Shown one piece after another: positions 1-5,510 of a stretch of 5,510 bases of DNA. Both the position numbers and the translations under genes were made by a program. Every line of letters starts with the position of its first letter. Position 1 is the first letter of the stretch. The notes beneath the pieces are model-generated. The model did no database searches, had not been told where the DNA came from, and was given only the letters and a program-made list of their open reading frames with translations. Source of the stretch: CANKBT01 sp038236005 (GTDB lineage Bacteria > Actinomycetota > Actinomycetes > Mycobacteriales > SCTD01); contig JBBSTI010000185.1 in assembly GCA_038236005.1 (NCBI GenBank), positions 1 through 5,510 of the forward strand. Direction: 5' to 3'.

Positions 1-60
1 CCCCCCCCGGGGGGCCCGGCACCTCCCCAACGGCCCCCCTCCCCCCCCCCCCCTGGTGGT
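1..60. other. C/G homopolymer-rich edge, probably poor-quality sequence
   Basis: The first 60 bases are mostly runs of C and G: C8 then G6 at 1-14, C6 at 34-39 and C13 at 41-53. No gene or motif can be supported here. This looks like a contig end or sequencing artefact rather than real biology, and it contrasts with the normal codon-structured DNA that starts at base 120. Confidence 0.5.
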
Positions 61-61
61 C

Positions 62-105
62 GGGGTGTTGGGTGTGCTGGGGGGCCGTCCCGCCCCAAAC
101 ACCCC
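62..105 (-). terminator. Possible terminator hairpin after the hydrolase
   Basis: GGGGTGTTGGG at 62-72 can pair with CCCAAACACCCC at 94-105, an 11-bp stem with one bulged A, beginning 15 bases past the hydrolase stop. A competing inner hairpin pairs GGGGC (81-85) with GCCCC (92-96). There is no U-tract on the minus-strand transcript, which is common for actinobacterial terminators but lowers confidence. The nearby homopolymer runs mean the base calls themselves may be unreliable. Confidence 0.4.
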
Positions 106-119
106 CAACGCAGGAGGCG

Positions 120-1013
120 TCAGCGCGGGACGGGCTGCTCCGAGCGAGCCGCGAGCGATGCGATCTCGTCGGCGAAGGGGCCCCACAGCTCCTGGGGCAG
201 GTCGTGGCCCATGCCGTTGAAACCGACGAAGCGCGCCTTCGGGATGGTCTCGGCCAGCGAGAGCCCGCCGCTCACAGCGACCAGCGGGTCCGCGAGCCCG
301 TGCATGACCAGGGTGGGCAGCGACAACCGGGACAGCGCCGTCGTGCGGTTCGGCTGCGCCAGGACGGCGGCCAGCTGGCGGCGGTAGCCGGCCGGGTCGT
401 AGCCACGCTCGAAGGCCTGCCGGGCGACGGCGCGCAGACGCTCGGTGTTGAGCGGATAGCCGGTCGACCCGATCGCCTTGAACGTCTCGATCATCGCGTC
501 CGCCGCCTCTTCGGCGTTGTGCACCGTCGGCCGACGCAGCAGCTTGGACATCATGGGCGGGGACGCCTGCCCCACCCGGCGGGAACCGGTGGACGTCATG
601 ATCAGGGTGAGGCTCGCCAGAGCTCGGGGCTCGGCCAGCGCGACGGTCTGCGCGATGAACCCGCCCAGCGACGCCCCGACCAGGTGCACCGGCCCGAGGT
701 CGAGCGCCTCGATCAGGCCGAGCGTGTCGGCAGCCATGTCGGCCAGCGTGTAGGGCGTGTTGCGCTTTCTCACCATGCCGATCAGGCGCGGCGCGGTCAG
801 GTGGCGAAGGTGCGTGCTCGCACCGACGTCCCGGTTGTCGAACCGGACGACGTGGTGACCGCGGGCCGCCAGGTCCTCACAGAACGGTTCCGGCCAGGCG
901 AGCATCTGCGTGCCCAGACCCATCACCAAAACGATCGGCGGGTCCGACGGGTCGCCGAAGGTCTCGTACGCGATCTCGATGCCGTTGCTCGGCACCCTTC
1001 TCAGCTCAGGCAT
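120..1013 (-). CDS. Alpha/beta hydrolase, probable esterase
   Basis: Alpha/beta-fold serine hydrolase of 297 residues, probably a cytoplasmic esterase or lipase-like enzyme; no signal peptide is seen. Visible catalytic parts: oxyanion-hole region VLVMGLGTQ (28-36), nucleophile elbow GASLG (113-117) with Ser115, acid Asp242 in MHGLADPLV, and His270 in GMGHDLP. The strand-and-turn FDNRDVGAST (58-67) is typical of a large hydrolase group that includes aclacinomycin methylesterase-like proteins. A helical cap of about 140-225 lies between nucleophile and acid. The ATG at 1013 is 9 bases after the DUF1275 stop and starts the conserved NGIEIAYETFG block at about residue 10; its Shine-Dalgarno signal is weak, which fits coupling to the upstream gene. 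The substrate cannot be read from the sequence. Release of an acyl chain for the upstream beta-oxidation genes is attractive but unproven. The fold and triad are secure. Confidence 0.93.
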   Translation of the reverse strand: MPELRRVPSNGIEIAYETFGDPSDPPIVLVMGLGTQMLAWPEPFCEDLAARGHHVVRFDNRDVGASTHLRHLTAPRLIGMVRKRNTPYTLADMAADTLGLIEALDLGPVHLVGASLGGFIAQTVALAEPRALASLTLIMTSTGSRRVGQASPPMMSKLLRRPTVHNAEEAADAMIETFKAIGSTGYPLNTERLRAVARQAFERGYDPAGYRRQLAAVLAQPNRTTALSRLSLPTLVMHGLADPLVAVSGGLSLAETIPKARFVGFNGMGHDLPQELWGPFADEIASLAARSEQPVPR

Positions 1014-1022
1014 CCAACGACG

Positions 1023-1769
1023 TTAAGCCCTCGGTCGCCGGCGCTGGTCCCCAGCGTGCTGCGGCCAGGACCCCCAACGTTCGTGGGCGACCCCGTGCGC
1101 CCCGCCGAGCAGGGTCACCCCGAGGACCAGGGCCCCCGCCAGGAGCAGGCCGGCGCCGAGCTGCAGCCGCAGCATCGCGGCGCCCACGGCGGCGCCGGCA
1201 AGGATCAGCAGCACGGCGAGCACCCGACGTCCGGTGGAGCCGCTCCGACCGGCACCCAGGACCGAGTCGGCGGCCAGCGCCGTGATGGTCGAGGTCACCA
1301 CCACCGTCGTGACGTCCCGCACCGCGACGACGCGCGCCGTGGCCGCCTGCAACCCCATCGCGGCGCCCAGCGAGGTGGTGACGAGCAGCGCCGGACCCCG
1401 GGCGATGTCCTCCCCGAGGACCAGCAGCACGACCGCCGCCGCGATCATCACGGCGCCCACCACCAAGAACAGGCGGGTCGTCACGGGGGTCCACGGACCG
1501 GCCGCGGACCGCAGGACCCGCCCGCCGACGGCCGCACCGGCGAGAAAGCCGCAGAGCGCCAGGACCGGACCCAGCACCGGCAGGTCGTCCGCGCCGACCA
1601 GGCCCATGCCGAGGATGACGACGTTGCCGGTCATGTTCCCGGTGAAGACCCGGTCCAGGCCGAGATAGCCGACCGCATCGACCACCCCGGTCGCGAAGGT
1701 CAGCACCAGCATCAAGGTCAGGTGCATCCGCTCGACAGGGACGGCTGTCAGTCGGTGCATGCCGCCCAT
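1023..1769 (-). CDS. DUF1275 (YoaK-type) integral membrane protein
   Basis: Membrane protein of the DUF1275/YoaK family; its biochemical role is not established, so no substrate is proposed. Length is 248 residues, normal for the family. Seen: the signature GVVDAVGYLGLDRVFTGNMTGNVV from 28, including TGNMTGN at 43-49, and the second family block GLQAATARVVAVRDVTTVVVTSTITALAAD spread over 139-168. Hydrophobic segments at about 17-34, 65-87, 98-118, 126-148, 183-200 and 204-223 suggest roughly six membrane passes. The C-terminus ends in a polar, arginine-rich tail (QRRRPRA). The start is uncertain: ATG at 1769 follows the hairpin repeats with little Shine-Dalgarno signal, while ATG at 1760 has GGGCGG nearby; both leave the family core intact. 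The gene follows the TetR gene after 61 bases and precedes the hydrolase by 9 bases, so co-transcription with the hydrolase is likely. A link to beta-oxidation is not shown. Confidence 0.9.
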   Translation of the reverse strand: MGGMHRLTAVPVERMHLTLMLVLTFATGVVDAVGYLGLDRVFTGNMTGNVVILGMGLVGADDLPVLGPVLALCGFLAGAAVGGRVLRSAAGPWTPVTTRLFLVVGAVMIAAAVVLLVLGEDIARGPALLVTTSLGAAMGLQAATARVVAVRDVTTVVVTSTITALAADSVLGAGRSGSTGRRVLAVLLILAGAAVGAAMLRLQLGAGLLLAGALVLGVTLLGGAHGVAHERWGSWPQHAGDQRRRPRA

Positions 1770-1773
1770 CTTG

Positions 1774-1799
1774 CCGGGCCACCCGACCGGGCCACCCGG
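1774..1799. repeat. Two tandem 13-bp repeats, each able to form a short hairpin
   Basis: On the plus strand CCGGGCCACCCGA (1774-1786) is followed directly by CCGGGCCACCCGG (1787-1799), differing only in the last base. Read on the minus strand, each unit is a small hairpin with the loop TGG: stem CCGGG/CCCGG for the first met, and CGGG/CCCG for the second. They sit between the TetR stop and the DUF1275 start, ending 4 bases before the ATG at 1769. They could be a weak attenuator or terminator after the regulator, or could mask the DUF1275 ribosome binding site. There is no T-tract. In DNA this GC-rich a chance origin is also possible. Confidence 0.5.
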
Positions 1800-1830
1800 C
1801 CGGGCGGCGCGGACCGTCGGCCCAGCCCGG

Positions 1831-2433
1831 CTAGGCGAGTGCCTCCAGCATGGTGAGCCACTGCTCCACCGGCACGTCGCTGCGCGGCGCGTCCGGCTGC
1901 AGCACGTAGGCCATGCCCTGCCCGCGCATCGATGTGAGAAGCACCTGGTAGGCGGTCTCGGCCCGCGGGTGGGCGCTCAGCTCGGGCCCGAGCACCTCAC
2001 GGCACAGCGTCCGCAGCTCCAGGCCGAGCGCCCGCTCGTGCGGGATCAGCGCCGACCGGAGCTCGGTGTCGGTGCGGGCCGCCACCCACAGCTCCATCGC
2101 CGCGGTGAACAGCGGGCCGTCGAACCGGCCCCACACCATCGCGAGCGCCGGACGCAGCCGGGCCCGACCGGCCGGCAGGTCAGCCGCAGCCTGCCGGACG
2201 TCGGAGCTGAAGTCCTCATACAGCAGGTCCATCGCCGCGAGCATCAGCGAGGACCGGGTCGGGAAGTGGTGGGTGAGCGCGCCCCGGGACACCCCGGCGC
2301 GGGCCTGCACCTCTCCGGTCGTCGTCGCGGCATAGCCCAGCTCGACGAGCGCGTCGACCCCTGCCCGCAGGACCCGGGCCCGGGTCGTCGCCGACCGTTC
2401 GGCCTGGGTCCTGCGCACCGTCCCCGTCGTCAT
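1831..2433 (-). CDS. TetR/AcrR-family transcriptional regulator
   Basis: One-component DNA-binding repressor of the usual TetR length (200 residues). Seen: a basic N-terminus (RRTQAERSATTRARVLRAG, 7-25), helix 1 with the typical ALVELGYAATTTGEVQARAGVSRGALTHHF pattern spread over 28-57 (helix-turn-helix about 37-57), then FPTRSSLMLAAMDLLYEDF beginning the ligand domain. The rest (about 75-200) is helical and variable, as is normal for a ligand-binding and dimerisation domain, and gives no clue to the ligand. The ATG lies 25 bases past the fadB stop with no strong Shine-Dalgarno sequence (a GGTGA about 10 bases upstream is the best candidate), so it probably shares a transcript with fadA-fadB. 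Regulation of this cluster, with an acyl-CoA or fatty acid as ligand, is inferred from position only; the main promoter and any operator would lie beyond 5510. The family call is secure, the target is not. Confidence 0.93.
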   Translation of the reverse strand: MTTGTVRRTQAERSATTRARVLRAGVDALVELGYAATTTGEVQARAGVSRGALTHHFPTRSSLMLAAMDLLYEDFSSDVRQAAADLPAGRARLRPALAMVWGRFDGPLFTAAMELWVAARTDTELRSALIPHERALGLELRTLCREVLGPELSAHPRAETAYQVLLTSMRGQGMAYVLQPDAPRSDVPVEQWLTMLEALA

Positions 2434-2457
2434 GCTCGAGCCGTCACCGGCGGACCG

Positions 2458-4643
2458 TCACGCGGCCATCTTCTGGCGCAGGGTCCCGGTACCTTCGCGC
2501 AGCAGCGCGGGAACACTGAACCGCTCGCCGTAGGCCGTGGCCAGCTCGTCGGCCCGGGCCACGAAGCCTGCCCGCCCGCCGGCGTAACCGTCGACATACT
2601 GCAGCACCCCGCCGAACGGCGGCGGGAAGCCGATCCCCATGATCGAGCCGATGTTGGCGTCCTCGACCGTGCGCAGCACACCCTCCTCGACGCACCGCGC
2701 GGTCTCGATCGCCATGATGAACAGCAGCCGCTCCTGCGCGTCCACGAACGGCAGCGCGTCCGGGTCCTGGGCAAACAGCTCGGCGAGCCCCGGCCAGACC
2801 TTCTTCTCCGGCGCCCAGTCGAAGAAGCCGGAGCCGGCCGCCTTGCCCGTACGCCCCTTCTCGACCAGTGCCCGCACGACCTCGAGCCCCGGGTGCGCGT
2901 CCTGCTCCCCGGCCGCGACGGCTGCGTCGCTGATCTTCAGCGGCAACGTGAGGGTGACCTCGTCGAGCAGCGTGAGCGGCCCGGCCGGGAAGCCGGCCAT
3001 CTGTGCCGCGCGCTCGATGCTCATCGGGGGCAGCCCCTCGGCGAGCATCGCCGCGCCCTCCATCACCATCGTGCCGAAGACCCGGGAGGTGAAGAACCCG
3101 CGGCTGTCGCGCACGACGATCGGCGTCTTGCCGATCTGCCGGGTCACGTCGTACGCCCGGGCGAGCGCGAGGTCGCTGGTCTTCTCGCCGACGATCAGCT
3201 CGACCAGCGGCATCTTGTCGACGGGGCTGAAGAAGTGCATGCCGACCACCGCGTCGGGGCGCGAGACGCCCTCGGCGAGCCCGGTGATCGGCAGCGTCGA
3301 GGTGTTGCTCGCGATCACCGCGTCACCGAGCACGTGGGCCTCGGCCTCGGCCAGCACCGTCGCCTTCAGGGCCGGGTCCTCGAAGACCGCCTCGATGACG
3401 AGGTCACAGCCCGCGAGGTCGGCGGCGTCCCCGGTCGGGGTGATCAGGGCGAGCAGCGCGTCGTGCTTGTCCTGGGTGGTACGTCCCTTCGCGAGTGCCT
3501 TGCCGACCAGAGCCTGCGCGTACGCCTTGCCCTTCTCCGCACCCGCCTGGTCGACGTCCTTGAGCACGACCGCCACCCCGGCCTTAGCCAGGACGTACGC
3601 GATGCCGGCGCCCATCATCCCGGCACCCAGCACCGCGACCTTCTTCGCCGGCTGGGCGGGGATCCCCTGCGGGCGAGACGCTCCACCGTTGACCTTGTTG
3701 AGGTCGAACCAGAACGCCTGGATCATGTTCTTGCTGTTCTGACCGACGACCAGATCGACGAAGTAACGGCCTTCGATCAGCAGCGCGGTGTCCAGGTCGA
3801 CCTGCGCGCCCTCGACGGCCGCGCACATGATGTGGTGCGGCGCGGGATAGTCCGCGCCCTTCAGCTGCTTCTTCAGGTTGGCCGGGAAGCTCGGGAGCAT
3901 CGAGGCCAGCTTGGGGCTGCTCGGGGTGCCGCCGGGGATCTTCCAGGTCTTGCTGTCGAACCGCTGCGTGCTCTGCGGGTGGGCCGTGACGAACGCCCGG
4001 GCCTTGGCCATCAGGTCGTCCTGATCGGTGGCCAGCTCGTCGATCAGCCCGAGCGCGAGTGCCTTCTCGGGCCGGTGCGCGGTGCCCTGGAGCAGCACGT
4101 CCGTCAGACCGGAGGCGAGACCGAGCAGCCGGGTGACCCGGGCGACGCCGCCGCCGCCGGGCAGCAGCCCGAGGGTGACCTCGGGCAGGCCCAGCTTGAT
4201 CTTCGGGTCGTCGAGCACGACCCGGTGGTGGCAAGCGAGCGCGATCTCCAGGCCGCCGCCGAGCGCGGCTCCGGCGATCGCCGCGACGACCGGCTTGCCG
4301 AGCGTCTCCAGCCGACGCAGCTGGGCCTTGACCTCGGTGACGTTGGCCAGCACGGCCGCACGGTCCTCGGGCCGGGCAGAGATGATGTCCGACAGGTTGC
4401 CGCCGGCGAAGAAGGTCTTCTTGGCGCTGGTGAGGATGACGCCGGTGATCGTGTCTGCTTCGGCGGACAGCCGCGCGACGGTCTGCCCCATCGAGGCGAC
4501 GTAGGCCGCGTTCATGGTGTTGGCCGAGGCGTTCGGGTCGTCCAGGATCAGCGTGACGATCCCGTCGGCGTCCTGCTCCCAGCGGACCGAGGAGGTCTCG
4601 TCGCTCGTCCCGGCGGTGGCAAAGCTTTCCATCGGGCCCGACA

Positions 4644-4644
<1 letters not shown>
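2458..4644 (-). CDS. fadB: Bifunctional enoyl-CoA hydratase / 3-hydroxyacyl-CoA dehydrogenase, FadB type (trifunctional enzyme alpha subunit)
   Basis: Hydrates trans-2-enoyl-CoA and oxidises the resulting 3-hydroxyacyl-CoA with NAD+, supplying the thiolase encoded just upstream. Length is 728 residues, usual for FadB (about 710-730). The crotonase domain spans about 20-220: oxyanion-hole region FFAGGNLSDI (78-87), GGGLE with Glu133, and LGLPE with Glu155, the two expected catalytic glutamates. A linker leads to the dehydrogenase NAD-binding domain from about 334: GAGMMGAG (340-347) and Asp363. Its catalytic residues are Ser449 (SNTST), His470 (GMHFFSP) and Glu482, at the standard spacing. The usual Asn of PGFxxNR is Ser520 here (SRGFFTSR). 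C-terminal dehydrogenase domains follow to about 700, with GIGFPPPFGG at 671-680. The ATG at 4644 is chosen because it overlaps the fadA stop, has GAGAAGG upstream and begins the crotonase homology. The frame stays open to 5457, but that part reads thiolase DNA in the wrong frame. Family assignment is firm; chain-length preference is unknown. Confidence 0.96.

Positions 4645-5510
<866 letters not shown>

Noticed and set aside
1006..1782. Second minus-strand frame over the DUF1275 gene
   Set aside because: Arg/Gly/Ala-rich shadow without motifs. The overlapping frame 1023-1769 carries the TGNMTGN signature and membrane segments.
72..1856. Open plus-strand frame of 594 codons antisense to the hydrolase and DUF1275 genes
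   Set aside because: Its product is rich in Arg, Gly, Gln, His and Pro with no domain pattern, as expected for the shadow of GC-rich genes; both opposite-strand genes have clear family motifs.
2639..3742. Plus-strand 367-codon frame inside fadB, rich in Ser and Ala
   Set aside because: Antisense shadow with no domain; the Ser/Ala bias is typical of this antisense frame in high-GC genes.

Overview
This is a very GC-rich window (roughly 70% by eye) whose real genes all lie on the minus strand. It looks like chromosomal DNA of a high-GC Gram-positive actinobacterium. The basis is the strong G/C bias at third codon positions, which leaves long open shadow frames on both strands, and a fadA-fadB pair whose order and protein type match the trifunctional enzyme genes of mycobacteria and relatives (compare Rv0859/Rv0860 of M. 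tuberculosis). Genus cannot be settled from the sequence alone.

Reading in the direction of transcription (high to low coordinates), the window opens inside a thiolase gene (fadA type; its 5' part is beyond base 5510). Next comes a 728-residue bifunctional enoyl-CoA hydratase / 3-hydroxyacyl-CoA dehydrogenase (fadB type). The fadA stop and fadB start overlap by one base (TGATG). After 24 bases comes a TetR-family regulator, then a 61-base spacer holding two tandem 13-bp hairpin-forming repeats. A DUF1275 (YoaK-type) membrane protein follows and, after only 9 bases, an alpha/beta hydrolase with a complete catalytic triad. A hairpin 15 bases past the hydrolase stop may end the transcript. The last 60 bases (1-60) are C/G homopolymer runs that look like a low-quality contig edge.

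FadA and FadB together would carry out the hydration, oxidation and thiolysis steps of fatty acid beta-oxidation, probably as a complex. The TetR protein is a plausible acyl-CoA- or fatty-acid-responsive regulator of the cluster, but this is inferred from position only. The DUF1275 protein and the hydrolase have no demonstrated link to beta-oxidation and may just be co-transcribed neighbours.

I found no mobile element, CRISPR array, RNA gene or convincing new system. The window is mostly ordinary metabolic DNA, and the findings are modest.
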